Assembly (NCBI RefSeq): GCF_022132145.1
Contig: NZ_JAJISP010000004.1
Span: forward strand, 361,990 to 425,989
DNA length: 64,000 nt
From: Pseudomonas sp. MMS21 TM103
GTDB taxonomy: Bacteria > Pseudomonadota > Gammaproteobacteria > Pseudomonadales > Pseudomonadaceae
Direction: 5' to 3'
Both the position numbers and the translations under genes were made by a program. The notes under the pieces were generated by a model that was given only the letters and a program-made list of their open reading frames with translations, did no database searches and had not been told where the DNA came from. Shown here piece by piece: positions 30,243 through 40,846 of the stretch (position 1 is its first letter; each line of letters begins with the position of its first letter).

Positions 30243-30863
30243 TTACTTGGAGTAGAGCTCGACAATCAGGCTTTCGTTGATGTCAGCGGACAGATCACTG
30301 CGAACCGGTACGGCTTTGAATACGCCGGACTTCTTCTCAATGTCTACTTCTACCCATTCAACGCGGCCACGCTGGGCACACAGCTCAAGAGCCTGAACAA
30401 TGCGCAGCTGATTCTTCGACTTCTCGCGAACTGCAACGACGTCGCCAGCTTTAACCTGGTACGACGGCACGTTTACAGTCTTACCGTTAACGCTGATCGC
30501 CTTGTGCGAAACCAGCTGACGGGATTCGGCGCGGGTAGCACCATAGCCCATACGATAAACCACGTTATCCAGACGGCACTCGAGCAGTTGCAGCAGGTTC
30601 TCACCAGTAGCGCCTTTCTTGCCGGCTGCTTCTTTGTAATAACCGCTGAATTGACGCTCAAGAACACCGTAGATACGACGAACTTTTTGCTTCTCACGCA
30701 GCTGGGTGCCGTAGTCGGACTGACGACCACGGCGCTGACCGTGAATACCTGGGGCTGCTTCGATGTTGCACTTCGATTCCAGGGCGCGTACGCCACTTTT
30801 CAGGAAAAGATCAGTGCCTTCACGACGAGACAGTTTGCATTTGGGACCAATGTAACGAGCCAT
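30243..30863 (-). CDS. rpsD: 30S ribosomal protein S4
   Basis: Primary 16S rRNA-binding protein, 206 residues, with the S4 RNA-binding domain ([34 protein letters not shown]) at about residues 93-155. In E. coli S4 represses its own operon by binding the rpsM leader; a leader of about 53 nt exists here upstream of rpsM. A copy without the zinc-binding Cys cluster, as in enteric S4. Confidence 0.98.
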   Translation of the reverse strand: MARYIGPKCKLSRREGTDLFLKSGVRALESKCNIEAAPGIHGQRRGRQSDYGTQLREKQKVRRIYGVLERQFSGYYKEAAGKKGATGENLLQLLECRLDNVVYRMGYGATRAESRQLVSHKAISVNGKTVNVPSYQVKAGDVVAVREKSKNQLRIVQALELCAQRGRVEWVEVDIEKKSGVFKAVPVRSDLSADINESLIVELYSK

Positions 30864-30880
30864 TTCTCACTGTCTCCTGA

Positions 30881-31270
30881 TTACACGCGACGCTTCTTCG
30901 AAGGACGGCATCCGTTGTGCGGGATGGGTGTCACATCGGTGATGCTGGCGATCTTGTAACCGCAGCCGTTCAAAGCACGGACAGCGGACTCACGACCCGG
31001 ACCGGGACCCTTGACGTTAACGTCGAGGTTCTTCAGACCGAACTCCAGCGCAGCTTGACCAGCACGTTCAGCAGCCACCTGGGCAGCGAACGGGGTGCTT
31101 TTACGCGAGCCGCGGAAGCCTGAACCACCAGAGGTAGCCCAGGACAGGGCGTTACCCTGACGGTCAGTAATGGTCACGATTGTGTTGTTGAAAGAAGCGT
31201 GGATGTGGGCGATGCCATCAACCACTGTCTTTTTGACTTTCTTACGAGTACGAGCAGCAGGTTTTGCCAT
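30881..31270 (-). CDS. rpsK: 30S ribosomal protein S11
   Basis: Platform protein of the small subunit near the mRNA exit, 129 residues, with the family blocks [22 protein letters not shown] and a basic C-terminus ending [13 protein letters not shown]. It lies 17 bp before rpsD and 30 bp after rpsM. Confidence 0.98.
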   Translation of the reverse strand: MAKPAARTRKKVKKTVVDGIAHIHASFNNTIVTITDRQGNALSWATSGGSGFRGSRKSTPFAAQVAAERAGQAALEFGLKNLDVNVKGPGPGRESAVRALNGCGYKIASITDVTPIPHNGCRPSKKRRV

Positions 31271-31300
31271 GACTAGATTCCTGTCGATGCGCGAATGCGA

Positions 31301-31657
31301 TTACTTGCGGATCGGCTTACGCGGGCCCTTACGGGTACGCGCGTTGGTCTTGGTACGCTGACCGCGAACCGGCAGACCACGACGATGACGCAGGCCGCGG
31401 TAGCAACCCAGGTCCATCAAGCGCTTGATTTTCATGTTCACTTCACGACGCAGGTCGCCTTCGGTATTAACCTTGGCTACTTCGCCACGCAGCTGCTCGA
31501 TCTGCTCGTCAGAGAGATCCTTGATCTTTACTGCCGGATTAACACCGGCAGCCGCACAGATTTTCTGCGCGGTAGTGCGACCGACACCAAAGATGTAGGT
31601 CAGCGAGATAACAGTGTGCTTGTTATCCGGAATGTTTACGCCTGCAATACGGGCCAT
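31301..31657 (-). CDS. rpsM: 30S ribosomal protein S13
   Basis: Head protein of the small subunit that touches the P-site tRNA and L5, 118 residues. The start [24 protein letters not shown] and the basic tail [21 protein letters not shown] are diagnostic. First gene of the alpha operon, with a promoter about 60 bp upstream. Confidence 0.98.
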   Translation of the reverse strand: MARIAGVNIPDNKHTVISLTYIFGVGRTTAQKICAAAGVNPAVKIKDLSDEQIEQLRGEVAKVNTEGDLRREVNMKIKRLMDLGCYRGLRHRRGLPVRGQRTKTNARTRKGPRKPIRK

Positions 31658-31716
31658 TCAGTGGAACTCCAATTGACAGCTACCTACGCCCCGGAAGCCA
31701 AGAAATGAGGCGCGAG

Positions 31717-31745
31717 ATATTAGCGCTGTAGAAACAAATAATCAA
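31717..31745 (-). promoter_or_regulatory. alpha-operon promoter
   Basis: Minus-strand TTGATT (31745-31740), 17-bp spacer, TAATAT (31722-31717). The predicted start near 31710 gives a leader of about 53 nt before rpsM. The -35 abuts the rpmJ-rpsM hairpin. Confidence 0.62.
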
Positions 31746-31769
31746 CCCGGCAGCGCACTAGCTGCCGGG
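31746..31769 (-). terminator. hairpin at the spc/alpha boundary
   Basis: Perfect nine-bp stem CCCGGCAGC / GCTGCCGGG with a six-base loop, 20 bp after the rpmJ stop, followed on the minus strand by TTGATTATTTG. The T content is moderate, so it is probably a partial terminator of the spc operon. Confidence 0.55.
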
Positions 31770-31788
31770 CTTGTAACTTAAATCACAC

Positions 31789-31905
31789 TCAGCCTTGGCG
31801 CTGCTTGTGACGCGGTTCCGCGCTGCAAATAACTCGAACGACACCTTCACGACGAATAATCTTGCAGTTGCGGCACAGCTTTTTCACTGACGCACGAACT
31901 TTCAT
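31789..31905 (-). CDS. rpmJ: 50S ribosomal protein L36 (zinc form)
   Basis: Protein of 38 residues, [20 protein letters not shown] to ...KQRQG. The zinc ribbon ligands Cys11, Cys14, Cys27 and His33 are present, so this is the zinc-dependent C+ paralogue. Last gene of the spc operon, 28 bp downstream of secY. Confidence 0.97.
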
Positions 31906-31933
31906 CACCAACTCCTCGAACCTTGTGGACACT

Positions 31934-33262
31934 TCAGCGCATCATGCCGCTGCCGTAGCCCTTCAGGTTGGCTTTCTTCATCAGGGATTCGTACTGGTTC
32001 GAAACGAGGTGCGATTGTACTTGCGACATAAAGTCCATCACAACCACTACCACGATCAGCAACGAGGTCCCGCCAAGATAGAACGGTACGTTGGCCGCCA
32101 CCACCAGAAACTGGGGCAGCAGGCACACGGCCGTCATGTACAGAGCACCGAACATGGTCAAACGAGTCAATACGCCATCGATATAGCGCGCCGACTGCTC
32201 GCCCGGTCGGATACCCGGAATAAAGGCACCGGACTTCTTCAGGTTTTCCGCTACGTCTTTCGGATTGAACATCAGCGCTGTGTAGAAGAAGCAGAAGAAA
32301 ACGATCCCCGCACTAAACAACAAGATGTTCAACGGCTGACCAGGAGCGATAGCCTGTGAAATATCCTGCAGCCAGCCCATACCTTCGGACTGACCAAACC
32401 AGGCACCCAGCGAGGCCGGGAACAACAGCAGGCTGCTGGCGAAAATAGCCGGGATAACCCCCGCCATATTCACCTTCAAAGGCAAGTGGCTGGTCTGCGC
32501 GGCAAAGACCTTGCGGCCCTGCTGACGCTTGGCGTAGTGCACCGCAATGCGGCGCTGCCCACGCTCAATGAACACCACGAAACCGATGATCGCTACTGCC
32601 AGCAAACCGATGGCCACCAGGGCAAAGATATTGATATCGCCCTGACGAGCAGACTCGAAAGACTGCCCTATCGCCGACGGCAGACCGGCTACGATGCCTG
32701 CAAAAATCAGCATCGAAATACCGTTACCAACACCACGCTCGGTGATTTGCTCGCCCAACCACATCATGAACATCGCACCCGCCACAAATGTGGTGACTGC
32801 AACGAAGTGGAAGCCGAAATCGCCCGAAAACGCGACGCCCTGACTCGCCAAACCAACGGACATGCCGATGGCTTGAACGAATGCCAGGACGAGGGTGCCG
32901 TAGCGGGTGTATTGGCTGATCTTGCGACGACCAGCCTCACCTTCCTTCTTCAACTGCTCTAGCTGCGGACTGACAGCGGTCATGAGCTGCATGATGATCG
33001 ACGCCGAAATGTACGGCATGATCCCCAATGCAAAAATACTCATGCGCTCCAGTGCGCCGCCGGAAAACATGTTGAACAAGCTAAGAATGGTCCCCTCATT
33101 CTGTCGAAACAGGTCTGCCAACCGGTCCGGGTTTATGCCTGGAACTGGAATGTGTGCGCCAATCCGATAGACGATAATCGCCATGAACAGAAAGCGCAGA
33201 CGAGCCCAGAGCTCGGATAACCCGCCATTGCTGAGCGCTGAGAGAGCACCTTGCTTAGCCAT
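31934..33262 (-). CDS. secY: preprotein translocase subunit SecY
   Basis: Central channel of the SecYEG translocon, 442 residues with about ten transmembrane helices. The N-terminal [27 protein letters not shown] and the cytoplasmic loop [19 protein letters not shown] are family hallmarks. It lies one base after rplO in the spc operon, coupling membrane-protein export to ribosome synthesis; the SecE partner gene is also in this window. Confidence 0.98.
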
Positions 33263-33697
33263 TTATTCCTCGAACTTACCGCCAGCTGCTTCGATAGCCG
33301 CACGCGCACCTTTGGTGGCAGCGATACCTTTAAGGGTGACAGCGCGAGTAACCTCACCGGACAGCATGACTTTCACACGCCGTACATGTTGGTTAATCAG
33401 GTTGGCATCCTTCAGCGCTTGCAGAGTAATAACGCCGCCTTCGACCTTGTTCAGCTCGGAGGTACGCACTTCTGCGCGATCCATAGCCTTCAGGGACACG
33501 AAACCGAACTTGGGCAAACGACGGTGCAGAGGCTGCTGGCCGCCTTCGAAACCCGGAGCAATGGTGCCACCGGAGCGGGAGGATTGACCTTTGTGACCAC
33601 GGCCACCAGTCTTACCCAACCCACTACCGATACCACGGCCCGGACGGTGCTTCTCGCGACGGGAACCCGGCGCAGGACTCAAATCGTTCAGGTACAT
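33263..33697 (-). CDS. rplO: 50S ribosomal protein L15
   Basis: Late-assembly large-subunit protein of 144 residues. The Gly/Arg-rich N-terminal extension ([25 protein letters not shown]) that threads through 23S rRNA is clear. It is immediately followed by secY, as is usual. Confidence 0.98.
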   Translation of the reverse strand: MYLNDLSPAPGSRREKHRPGRGIGSGLGKTGGRGHKGQSSRSGGTIAPGFEGGQQPLHRRLPKFGFVSLKAMDRAEVRTSELNKVEGGVITLQALKDANLINQHVRRVKVMLSGEVTRAVTLKGIAATKGARAAIEAAGGKFEE

Positions 33698-33700
33698 GTG

Positions 33701-33880
33701 TTAACCCTCGACTCGCAGCATGTAGTAGGCCTTGTTGATCATCCCGCGATTCTCGGGAGTATCCAGGACTTCTACGGTGTGACCGATGCGACGCAGACCC
33801 AACCCCTTCACACAGAGTTTGTGGTTGGGGATACGGCCGGTCATGCTTTTGATCAGCGTGACTTTTACGGTATTAGCCAT
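33701..33880 (-). CDS. rpmD: 50S ribosomal protein L30
   Basis: Small protein of 59 residues, [18 protein letters not shown] to ...AYYMLRVEG, with the L30 motif [21 protein letters not shown]. Start three bases before... the preceding rpsE stop lies two bases upstream; rplO follows after three bases. Confidence 0.96.
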   Translation of the reverse strand: MANTVKVTLIKSMTGRIPNHKLCVKGLGLRRIGHTVEVLDTPENRGMINKAYYMLRVEG

Positions 33881-33882
33881 GA

Positions 33883-34383
33883 TTAGAGAATCTCCTCGAC
33901 GCTCTTGCCACGCTTGGCCGCAACAGAGTCAGGCGACTGCATAGCTTTCAAACCTTTGAAAGTGGCATGCACCACGTTCACGGGGTTAGTCGAGCCATAG
34001 CACTTGGCCAAAACGTTCTGCACACCAGCTACTTCCAGCACGGCACGCATGGCGCCGCCGGCAATGATACCGGTACCCTCTGAAGCCGGCTGCATGTACA
34101 CCTTGGAGGCGCCATGACCAGACTTCATTGCGTATTGCAGAGTTGTGCCGTTCAGGTCCACCTGGATCATGTTGCGACGAGCAGCTTCCATAGCTTTCTG
34201 GATAGCAGCTGGCACTTCACGGGACTTGCCACGGCCGAAACCGACGCGACCCTTACCATCACCCACTACGGACAACGCAGTGAAAGTGAAGATACGGCCA
34301 CCCTTAACGGTTTTGGCTACGCGGTTAACCTGCACCAGCTTCTCGATATAACCTTCATCGCGCTTTTGGTCGTTATTTGACAT
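33883..34383 (-). CDS. rpsE: 30S ribosomal protein S5
   Basis: Protein of 166 residues important for decoding accuracy and 30S helicase activity at the mRNA entry. The double-stranded RNA-binding N-domain ([32 protein letters not shown]) has wild-type sequence in the loop where spectinomycin-resistance changes occur. Three bases separate it from rplR. Confidence 0.98.
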   Translation of the reverse strand: MSNNDQKRDEGYIEKLVQVNRVAKTVKGGRIFTFTALSVVGDGKGRVGFGRGKSREVPAAIQKAMEAARRNMIQVDLNGTTLQYAMKSGHGASKVYMQPASEGTGIIAGGAMRAVLEVAGVQNVLAKCYGSTNPVNVVHATFKGLKAMQSPDSVAAKRGKSVEEIL

Positions 34384-34386
34384 AAC

Positions 34387-34737
34387 TTAGAACTCCAGCC
34401 CGCCTTCACGAGCAGCATCAGCCAGCGCCTGGACGCGGCCGTGGTACTTGAAGCCAGAACGGTCGAATGCAACCTGAGTCACACCAGCGGCTTTCGCACG
34501 CTCGGCAACCAGCTCGCCAACTTTCTTGGCCGCGTCGACGTTGCCAGTGGCTCCATCACGCAGTGCTTTGTCCAAGGTAGAGGCACTGGCCAAAACCTTG
34601 CTGCCGTCGGCCGAAATGACCTGGGCATAGATATGCTGCGAAGAGCGATACACGCAGAGACGCACGGCTTCGAGCTCGTGCATTTTCAGACGTGCTTTGC
34701 GAGCGCGACGCAGTCGAGTAACTTTTTTGTCGGTCAT
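34387..34737 (-). CDS. rplR: 50S ribosomal protein L18
   Basis: 5S rRNA-binding protein of 116 residues in the central protuberance, ending [21 protein letters not shown] as usual. Basic N-terminus ([20 protein letters not shown]). Spc operon, between rplF and rpsE. Confidence 0.98.
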   Translation of the reverse strand: MTDKKVTRLRRARKARLKMHELEAVRLCVYRSSQHIYAQVISADGSKVLASASTLDKALRDGATGNVDAAKKVGELVAERAKAAGVTQVAFDRSGFKYHGRVQALADAAREGGLEF

Positions 34738-34747
34738 TTGCTAGGCC

Positions 34748-35281
34748 CTACTTCTTCTTGGCTTCTTTACGACGGACGATTTCGTCAGCGTAACGAACAC
34801 CTTTGCCCTTATAAGGTTCAGGACGACGGAAATCACGGATTTCCGCAGCAACCTGACCAACCAGTTGTTTATCGACACCCTTGATCAGGATTTCGGTCTG
34901 GCTAGGGGTTTCAGCAACAACGCCTTCCGGCAGCTCGTAATCGATCGGGTGGGAGAAGCCTAGAGCCAGGGACAAGACCTGACCTTTGGCTTGCGCCTTG
35001 TAACCAACGCCTACCAGCTGAAGCTTGCGCTCGAAGCCAGTACTTACGCCGATCACCATGTTGTTGACCAATGCACGAGTGGTACCGGCCATTGCGCGAG
35101 TCTGCTGGTCTCCGTTGCGAGCAGCAAAACGCAGCTCACCGGATTCCTGGACCACTTCAACGGACGAATGAATGTTCAGCTCTAGAGCACCCTTGGCACC
35201 CTTAACCGAAAGTTGCTGACCGGCGAGACTAATCTCTACACCAGCGGGCAACGTGACGGGGTTCTTAGCGACGCGTGACAT
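34748..35281 (-). CDS. rplF: 50S ribosomal protein L6
   Basis: Protein of 177 residues with two alpha/beta repeats, near the sarcin-ricin loop and the EF-G site. The C-terminal block [20 protein letters not shown] is diagnostic. Ends ten bases before rplR. Confidence 0.98.
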   Translation of the reverse strand: MSRVAKNPVTLPAGVEISLAGQQLSVKGAKGALELNIHSSVEVVQESGELRFAARNGDQQTRAMAGTTRALVNNMVIGVSTGFERKLQLVGVGYKAQAKGQVLSLALGFSHPIDYELPEGVVAETPSQTEILIKGVDKQLVGQVAAEIRDFRRPEPYKGKGVRYADEIVRRKEAKKK

Positions 35282-35293
35282 GCTTATCCCCCC

Positions 35294-35686
35294 TTAGAAC
35301 ACTGTACAGAGCACTTCGCCGCCGACACCGGCAGCGCGCGCCGCGCGGTCCGTCATCACACCCTTGTTGGTGGAGACGATAGAAACGCCGAGACCGCCAC
35401 GAACTTTTGGCAAATCATCAACGGACTTGTACTGGCGAAGGCCTGGACGGCTCACGCGCTTGACTTCTTCGATAACCGGACGGCCTTCGAAATATTTCAG
35501 CTCGATGGACAGCTGCGGCTTAACTTCACCGCTGATCTGATAACCCGCAATATAACCTTCGTCCTTCAAGACTTTGGCTACAGCCACCTTCAACGTGGAA
35601 GACGGCATGCTTACGACGGACTTTTCAGCCATCTGGGCATTACGGATACGAGTTAGCATGTCCGCTAACGGGTCCTGCATACTCAT
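35294..35686 (-). CDS. rpsH: 30S ribosomal protein S8
   Basis: 16S rRNA-binding protein of 130 residues, beginning [18 protein letters not shown] and ending [10 protein letters not shown]. In E. coli S8 is the translational repressor of the spc operon. Unlike its neighbours it is preceded by a 203-bp non-coding gap with a terminator-like hairpin. Confidence 0.98.
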   Translation of the reverse strand: MSMQDPLADMLTRIRNAQMAEKSVVSMPSSTLKVAVAKVLKDEGYIAGYQISGEVKPQLSIELKYFEGRPVIEEVKRVSRPGLRQYKSVDDLPKVRGGLGVSIVSTNKGVMTDRAARAAGVGGEVLCTVF

Positions 35687-35807
35687 GGGCTAGACGCTCC
35701 TGATACAAAAAGAATTAGCCTTACGGCTAGAGTCACCAAAACGCCGGGCAAATCAAAAACCCTGGCTCAGGCGAGCCGAGCATTCTAGAGACTGATCAAA
35801 AATGAAT

Positions 35808-35827
35808 CAAGCCCCAAAAGGGGCTTG
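35808..35827 (-). terminator. attenuator-like hairpin between rpsN and rpsH
   Basis: Perfect eight-bp stem CAAGCCCC / GGGGCTTG with loop AAAA (TTTT on the transcript), followed in the transcript by ATTCATTTTTG. It lies 62 bp after the rpsN stop inside the spc operon, so it is likely a partial terminator. A second small stem TAGCC-GTAA-GGCTA followed by ATTCTTTTTG lies nearer rpsH (about 35715-35730). Confidence 0.55.
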
Positions 35828-35889
35828 TTTCATTTTGCCTGCCTGAATCCGCCAAGTATCTCAACCGGACAGACCCAGGATGCGGCGAC

Positions 35890-36195
35890 TTACCAGCTGG
35901 CCTTGACCAGACCTGGCACGTCACCACGCATTGCCGCTTCACGCAGCTTGATACGCGACAGACCGAACTTGCGATACACGCCGTGCGGACGACCGGTAAT
36001 GCGGCAGCGATTGCGCAGGCGCGAGGCACTGGCATCACGCGGCTGCTTCTGCAGAGCCACCTGAGCTTCCCAGCGCGCTTCTGGACTGGCGTTCAGATCG
36101 GCGATGGTAGCTTTCAGCTCGGCACGCTTCTTCGCGTACTTGGCTACCGTTTGCTGACGCTTCAGCTCGCGGTTTTTCATGCTCATTTTAGCCAT
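35890..36195 (-). CDS. rpsN: 30S ribosomal protein S14 (zinc-independent form)
   Basis: Protein of 101 residues, [20 protein letters not shown] to ...[11 protein letters not shown]. It has the long C- form without the CxxC zinc pairs. The ATG at 36195 gives the standard length; upstream in-frame residues are not S14-like. It lies 13 bp downstream of rplE. Confidence 0.98.
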   Translation of the reverse strand: MAKMSMKNRELKRQQTVAKYAKKRAELKATIADLNASPEARWEAQVALQKQPRDASASRLRNRCRITGRPHGVYRKFGLSRIKLREAAMRGDVPGLVKASW

Positions 36196-36208
36196 GGTCC
36201 AACTCCAA

Positions 36209-36748
36209 TCAGTTGCGGAACGGGAATTTGAAGGCACGCAGCAAAGCACGACCCTCATCATCCGTACGCGCAGTGGTAGTCAGGGTAATGTCCAGACCAC
36301 GCAGGGCATCGATCTTGTCGTAATCGATTTCCGGGAAGATGATCTGCTCTTTAACGCCCATGCTGTAATTGCCACGGCCATCGAAGGACTTGGCATTCAG
36401 GCCGCGGAAGTCACGCACGCGCGGCAGGGAGATAGACAGCAGACGATCCAGGAATTCGTACATGCGATCGCGGCGCAGGGTTACCTTGACGCCAATCGGC
36501 CAGCCTTCACGCAGCTTGAAACCTGCAATCGATTTACGGGCATGAGTCACAACGACTTTCTGACCGGTGATCTTTTCCAGATCGGCTACAGCGTTCTCGA
36601 TGATTTTCTTGTCACCGATCGCTTCGCCCAAGCCCATGTTCAGGGTGATCTTGGTGATGCGCGGAACTTCCATCACGTTCGCAAGCTTAAGTTCTTCCTT
36701 AAGCTTCGGCGCGATTTCTTTCCGATAAATCTCTTTTAGTCGTGCCAT
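36209..36748 (-). CDS. rplE: 50S ribosomal protein L5
   Basis: 5S rRNA-binding protein of 179 residues in the central protuberance, contacting the P-site t[24 protein letters not shown] and [20 protein letters not shown] are family blocks. Spc operon, between rplX and rpsN. Confidence 0.98.
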   Translation of the reverse strand: MARLKEIYRKEIAPKLKEELKLANVMEVPRITKITLNMGLGEAIGDKKIIENAVADLEKITGQKVVVTHARKSIAGFKLREGWPIGVKVTLRRDRMYEFLDRLLSISLPRVRDFRGLNAKSFDGRGNYSMGVKEQIIFPEIDYDKIDALRGLDITLTTTARTDDEGRALLRAFKFPFRN

Positions 36749-36768
36749 GGTCTTCTACCTAGCAGTGT

Positions 36769-37083
36769 TCAAGCATCAACCGCTTTTTGGGTCGACTTGA
36801 AGACACGAATTTTTTTACCTTCTTCAACTTTGAAACCAACACGGTCAGCCTTGTTGGTTTCGCTGTTGAAAATGGCCACGTTGGAAGCGTGCAGAGGCGC
36901 TTCTTTCTCGATGATACCGCCCTGAACGCCAGACATCGGGTTCGGCTTGGTATGGCGCTTCACCAGGTTCAACCCACCAACGACCAGACGGTCGTCAGCG
37001 AGTACCTTGAGCACCTTGCCACGCTTACCTTTGTCTTTACCGGCGATCACGATGATCTCGTCGTCACGACGAATCTTTTGCAT
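36769..37083 (-). CDS. rplX: 50S ribosomal protein L24
   Basis: Assembly-initiator protein of 104 residues with a KOW motif at the N-terminus ([20 protein letters not shown]). Spc operon, 11 bp after rplN. Confidence 0.98.
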   Translation of the reverse strand: MQKIRRDDEIIVIAGKDKGKRGKVLKVLADDRLVVGGLNLVKRHTKPNPMSGVQGGIIEKEAPLHASNVAIFNSETNKADRVGFKVEEGKKIRVFKSTQKAVDA

Positions 37084-37094
37084 GTCGGATCTCC

Positions 37095-37463
37095 TTAGAG
37101 CACTTCAGGGGCGAGCGAGACGATCTTCATGAACTTCTCGTTGCGAAGTTCACGCGTCACCGGCCCAAAAATACGGGTGCCGATCGGCTCTTGCTTGTTG
37201 TTCAACAGAACAGCAGCGTTGCCATCGAAGCGAATGATCGAGCCATCAGGGCGACGAACGCCGTGACGAGTGCGGACTACAACAGCAGTCATCACCTGGC
37301 CCTTCTTCACTTTACCGCGCGGAATTGCTTCCTTGACGGTCACCTTGATGATGTCGCCGATGCCAGCATAGCGGCGGTGTGAACCGCCCAGCACCTTAAT
37401 GCACATAACGCGACGAGCACCGCTGTTGTCAGCGACGTCGAGCATGGATTGAGTCTGAATCAT
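37095..37463 (-). CDS. rplN: 50S ribosomal protein L14
   Basis: Large-subunit protein of 122 residues forming an intersubunit bridge with 16S r[24 protein letters not shown] and [16 protein letters not shown] are diagnostic. First gene of the spc group, only 22 bp after rpsQ, so S10 and spc units are probably read through here. Confidence 0.98.
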   Translation of the reverse strand: MIQTQSMLDVADNSGARRVMCIKVLGGSHRRYAGIGDIIKVTVKEAIPRGKVKKGQVMTAVVVRTRHGVRRPDGSIIRFDGNAAVLLNNKQEPIGTRIFGPVTRELRNEKFMKIVSLAPEVL

Positions 37464-37485
37464 ATATTTCTCCGACCCCTAGTCC

Positions 37486-37752
37486 TTAGACTTCCACTGC
37501 GCGTTCGAGAACTTCAACCAGCGCCCAAGATTTGGTCTTGGCTACGGGACGGGTTTCACGGATGGAAACCTTGTCGCCGATATGGCACTGGTTGCTTTCG
37601 TCGTGCGCGTGCAGCTTGGTCGAACGCTTGACATATTTACCGTAGATCGGGTGCTTAACGCGGCGCTCGATCAATACGGTGATGGTCTTGTCCATCTTGT
37701 CGCTGACGACACGGCCGGTCAGCGTACGGACTGTTATTTCGGCTTCAGCCAT
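37486..37752 (-). CDS. rpsQ: 30S ribosomal protein S17
   Basis: 16S rRNA-binding protein of 88 residues with an OB fold ([34 protein letters not shown]). The ATG at 37752 sits two bases after the rpmC stop. Last gene of the S10 operon. Confidence 0.97.
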   Translation of the reverse strand: MAEAEITVRTLTGRVVSDKMDKTITVLIERRVKHPIYGKYVKRSTKLHAHDESNQCHIGDKVSIRETRPVAKTKSWALVEVLERAVEV

Positions 37753-37754
37753 GA

Positions 37755-37946
37755 TCACTTACCTGCCTGCTGATTGAGCACAGTCTTCACACGAGCAATG
37801 TCGCGCTTAACTTGCGAGAGCAGGTGAGACTGCCCCAACTGGCCAGTTGCTTTCTGCATACGCAGATTGAACTGGTCGCGCAGCAGGCCGAGCAGTTGCT
37901 CGTTCAGCTGCTGTGCTGATTTTTCACGAAGTTCATTCGCCTTCAT
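37755..37946 (-). CDS. rpmC: 50S ribosomal protein L29
   Basis: Helical hairpin protein of 63 residues at the tunnel exit, [19 protein letters not shown] to ...[11 protein letters not shown]. The ATG overlaps the rplP stop as TGATG; a GTG one codon upstream is less likely. Confidence 0.97.
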
Positions 37947-38359
37947 CACATCACCGTCCGCTTAACAAAAGTGGTGGCGAGTGGCAGCTTTGCAGCCGCC
38001 AGGGCGAAAGCCTCACGCGCCAACTCTTCGGAAACGCCTTCGATTTCATACAGGACTTTGCCTGGCTGAATCTGGGCTACCCAATACTCAACGCTACCCT
38101 TCCCTTTACCCATCCGCACTTCGAGAGGCTTCTTGGTAACTGGCTTATCCGGGAACACGCGAATCCAGATTTTCCCGCCACGCTTAACGTGACGAGTCAG
38201 AGCACGACGAGCGGACTCGATCTGACGGGCGGTGAGACGACCGCGGGCAACAGACTTCAGGGCGAATTCGCCGAAGCTGACTTTGCTACCGCGTTGAGCC
38301 AGGCCACGGTTGTGGCCGGTCATCTGCTTACGGAACTTCGTACGCTTTGGTTGCAACAT
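37946..38359 (-). CDS. rplP: 50S ribosomal protein L16
   Basis: Protein of 137 residues beside the A-site tRNA, beginning [19 protein letters not shown]. The block [39 protein letters not shown] is diagnostic. Shares one base with rpmC. Confidence 0.98.
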
Positions 38360-38371
38360 TTGGCGTACCCC

Positions 38372-39058
38372 TTACTTGGCAGCTTTTTTACGAGGCGCAG
38401 GTGCCTGCGGTTTCAGTTCTTCTTTAAGGCCACCAATTACTTCGCCTTTGAAGATCCAAACCTTGACACCGATCACACCATAAGTGGTGTGTGCTTCGTA
38501 GATGGCATAGTCGACGTCGGCGCGCAGGGTGTGCAACGGCACACGACCTTCGCGATACCATTCGGTACGGGCAATTTCAGCACCACCGAGACGACCGCTC
38601 ACTTGGATTTTGATGCCCTTGGCACCAATGCGCATGGCGTTCTGTACAGCGCGCTTCATAGCGCGACGGAACATCACACGACGCTCCAGCTGCTGAGCTA
38701 CGCTCTGCGCAACCAGCATACCGTCGAGCTCCGGCTTGCGGATTTCTTCGATATTGATGTGCACAGGCACACCCATTTGCTTGGTCAGGTCCTGACGCAG
38801 CTTCTCAACATCCTCACCCTTCTTCCCAATAACGATACCAGGACGGGCGGTGTGGATGGTGATGCGTGCAGTCTGAGCCGGACGATGGATATCGATACGG
38901 CTTACGGACGCGCTTTTTAGTTTGTCTTGGAGGTATTCGCGCACCTTCAGATCAGCGAACAAATAGTCCGCATAAGTCCGACCGTCTGCGTACCAGACGG
39001 AGGTGTGCTCCTTGACGATTCCCAGGCGAATGCCAATGGGATGTACTTTCTGACCCAT
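38372..39058 (-). CDS. rpsC: 30S ribosomal protein S3
   Basis: Protein of 228 residues at the mRNA entry. It has a KH domain ([23 protein letters not shown], about residues 50-75) and a C-terminal S3 domain. The ATG at 39058 ([13 protein letters not shown]) gives the usual N-terminus. It lies 13 bp after rplV. Confidence 0.98.
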   Translation of the reverse strand: MGQKVHPIGIRLGIVKEHTSVWYADGRTYADYLFADLKVREYLQDKLKSASVSRIDIHRPAQTARITIHTARPGIVIGKKGEDVEKLRQDLTKQMGVPVHINIEEIRKPELDGMLVAQSVAQQLERRVMFRRAMKRAVQNAMRIGAKGIKIQVSGRLGGAEIARTEWYREGRVPLHTLRADVDYAIYEAHTTYGVIGVKVWIFKGEVIGGLKEELKPQAPAPRKKAAK

Positions 39059-39071
39059 CTGTTCGACTCCG

Positions 39072-39404
39072 TTACTTGTCCGCAACCTTGACAGTGATAT
39101 GGCAAGACCGCTTGACGATGCGATCAGCGCGGCCTTTGGCACGCGGCATGATTCGCTTCAGCGAACGCCCTTCGTTGACGAAAACGGTGCTGACCTTGAG
39201 GTCATCAACATCTGCGCCTTCGTTATGCTCGGCGTTGGCTACAGCCGACTCCAGCACTTTCTTGATGATATCGGCGGCTTTCTTACTGCTAAAAGCCAAC
39301 AGATTGAGCGCTTCGCCCACCTTCTTCCCGCGAATCTGGTCGGCGACCAAGCGGGCTTTCTGGGCGGAGATTCGAGCGCCCGACAACTTAGCGGCTACTT
39401 CCAT
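39072..39404 (-). CDS. rplV: 50S ribosomal protein L22
   Basis: Tunnel-lining protein of 110 residues. The beta-hairpin loop region ([23 protein letters not shown]) is intact, without the deletions known to give macrolide resistance. S10 operon. Confidence 0.98.
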   Translation of the reverse strand: MEVAAKLSGARISAQKARLVADQIRGKKVGEALNLLAFSSKKAADIIKKVLESAVANAEHNEGADVDDLKVSTVFVNEGRSLKRIMPRAKGRADRIVKRSCHITVKVADK

Positions 39405-39415
39405 TTCCTAACCCC

Positions 39416-39691
39416 TTAACGCTTGGCTTTCTTGTCTGCTACGTGCCCACGATAAGTGCGGGTACCAGCAAACTCGCCGAGTTTGTGGCCGACCATGTCT
39501 TCGTTCACGAGAACGGGAACATGTAGACGACCGTTATGCACAGCAATGGTCAGACCGACCATTTGCGGCAGGATCATGGAACGGCGCGACCAGGTTTTCA
39601 CCGGCTTGCGATCGTTCTTTTCCACCGCCACTTCGATCTTCTTCAGTAGGTGAAGATCGATAAAAGGACCTTTTTTCAGAGAACGTGGCAC
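39416..39691 (-). CDS. rpsS: 30S ribosomal protein S19
   Basis: Head protein of 91 residues that contacts S13. It starts with GTG (protein [17 protein letters not shown] after the initiator). [26 protein letters not shown] closes it. S10 operon, 17 bp after rplB. Confidence 0.98.
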   Translation of the reverse strand: MPRSLKKGPFIDLHLLKKIEVAVEKNDRKPVKTWSRRSMILPQMVGLTIAVHNGRLHVPVLVNEDMVGHKLGEFAGTRTYRGHVADKKAKR

Positions 39692-39707
39692 TGTCGTATC
39701 CCTCTAT

Positions 39708-40532
39708 TTACTTGCGACGACGGACGATCATTTTATCGGTGCGTTTGTTACCACGAGTCTTCGCGCCCTTAGTCGGGAAGCCCCATGGAGACACCGGATG
39801 ACGACCACCAGAGGTACGACCTTCACCACCACCGTGTGGGTGGTCAACCGGGTTCATGGCAACACCACGAACGGTTGGGCGAACGCCACGCCAGCGTTTG
39901 GCACCAGCTTTACCCAGCGAACGCAGGCTGTGCTCGGAGTTCGAGACTTCGCCCAGGGTCGCACGGCACTCAGCCAGCACTTTACGCATTTCACCGGAAC
40001 GCAGACGCAATGTCACGTAGACACCGTCACGCGCAATCAGCTGAGCCGAAGCACCAGCGGAACGAGCGATCTGAGCACCTTTGCCCGGCTTCAATTCGAT
40101 ACCGTGAACAGTGCTACCAACTGGGATGTTGCGCAGTTGCAGACTGTTGCCCGGCTTGATCGGAGCCATGATACCAGCTACCAGCTGATCGCCAGCACTC
40201 ACGCCCTTAGGGGCGATGATGTAGCGACGCTCGCCGTCTGCATACATCAGCAAAGCGATGTGTGCGGTACGGTTCGGATCGTATTCGATACGCTCGACAG
40301 TGGCTGGAATGCCATCTTTGTCATTGCGACGGAAATCGACCAGACGGTAATGCTGCTTGTGGCCACCACCGATATGACGGGTGGTGATACGACCATTGTT
40401 GTTACGACCGCCAGTCTTCGACTTCTTCTCGAGCAGCGGAGCGTAAGGAGCGCCTTTATGCAGCTCCTGATTGACCACCTTGACCACAAAACGGCGGCCA
40501 GGGGAAGTCGGTTTGCATTTAACGATTGCCAT
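39708..40532 (-). CDS. rplB: 50S ribosomal protein L2
   Basis: Core 23S rRNA-binding protein of 274 residues near the peptidyl-transferase centre. The conserved [29 protein letters not shown] with its essential His lies near residue 225. S10 operon. Confidence 0.99.
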   Translation of the reverse strand: MAIVKCKPTSPGRRFVVKVVNQELHKGAPYAPLLEKKSKTGGRNNNGRITTRHIGGGHKQHYRLVDFRRNDKDGIPATVERIEYDPNRTAHIALLMYADGERRYIIAPKGVSAGDQLVAGIMAPIKPGNSLQLRNIPVGSTVHGIELKPGKGAQIARSAGASAQLIARDGVYVTLRLRSGEMRKVLAECRATLGEVSNSEHSLRSLGKAGAKRWRGVRPTVRGVAMNPVDHPHGGGEGRTSGGRHPVSPWGFPTKGAKTRGNKRTDKMIVRRRK

Positions 40533-40546
40533 GATGCACCCCTCCC

Positions 40547-40846
40547 TTACTCAGCACTGCTGGCGAAATCGAGATCTTGGCCTGGCTGAAGGGAAATGAT
40601 CGCCTTCTTCCAGTCGTTACGCTTGCCCAGACCGCGAGCGGTGCGCTTGCTCTTACCGAGAACATTCACGGTATTAACAGCAGCAACATTCACGTTGAAC
40701 AGGCTTTCGACGGCCTTCTTGATTTCCAGCTTGGTTGCATCGGTTGCAACCTTGAAAACGAACTGGCTTTTCTTATCGGCCAGAAGTGTGGCCTTCTCGG
40801 AGACGTGCGGGCCAAGCAGCACTTTAAATACGCGTTCCTGGTTCAT
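40547..40846 (-). CDS. rplW: 50S ribosomal protein L23
   Basis: Tunnel-exit protein of 99 residues, docking site for trigger factor and SRP. It starts [19 protein letters not shown] and overlaps the rplD stop by four bases (ATGA). Confidence 0.98.
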   Translation of the reverse strand: MNQERVFKVLLGPHVSEKATLLADKKSQFVFKVATDATKLEIKKAVESLFNVNVAAVNTVNVLGKSKRTARGLGKRNDWKKAIISLQPGQDLDFASSAE

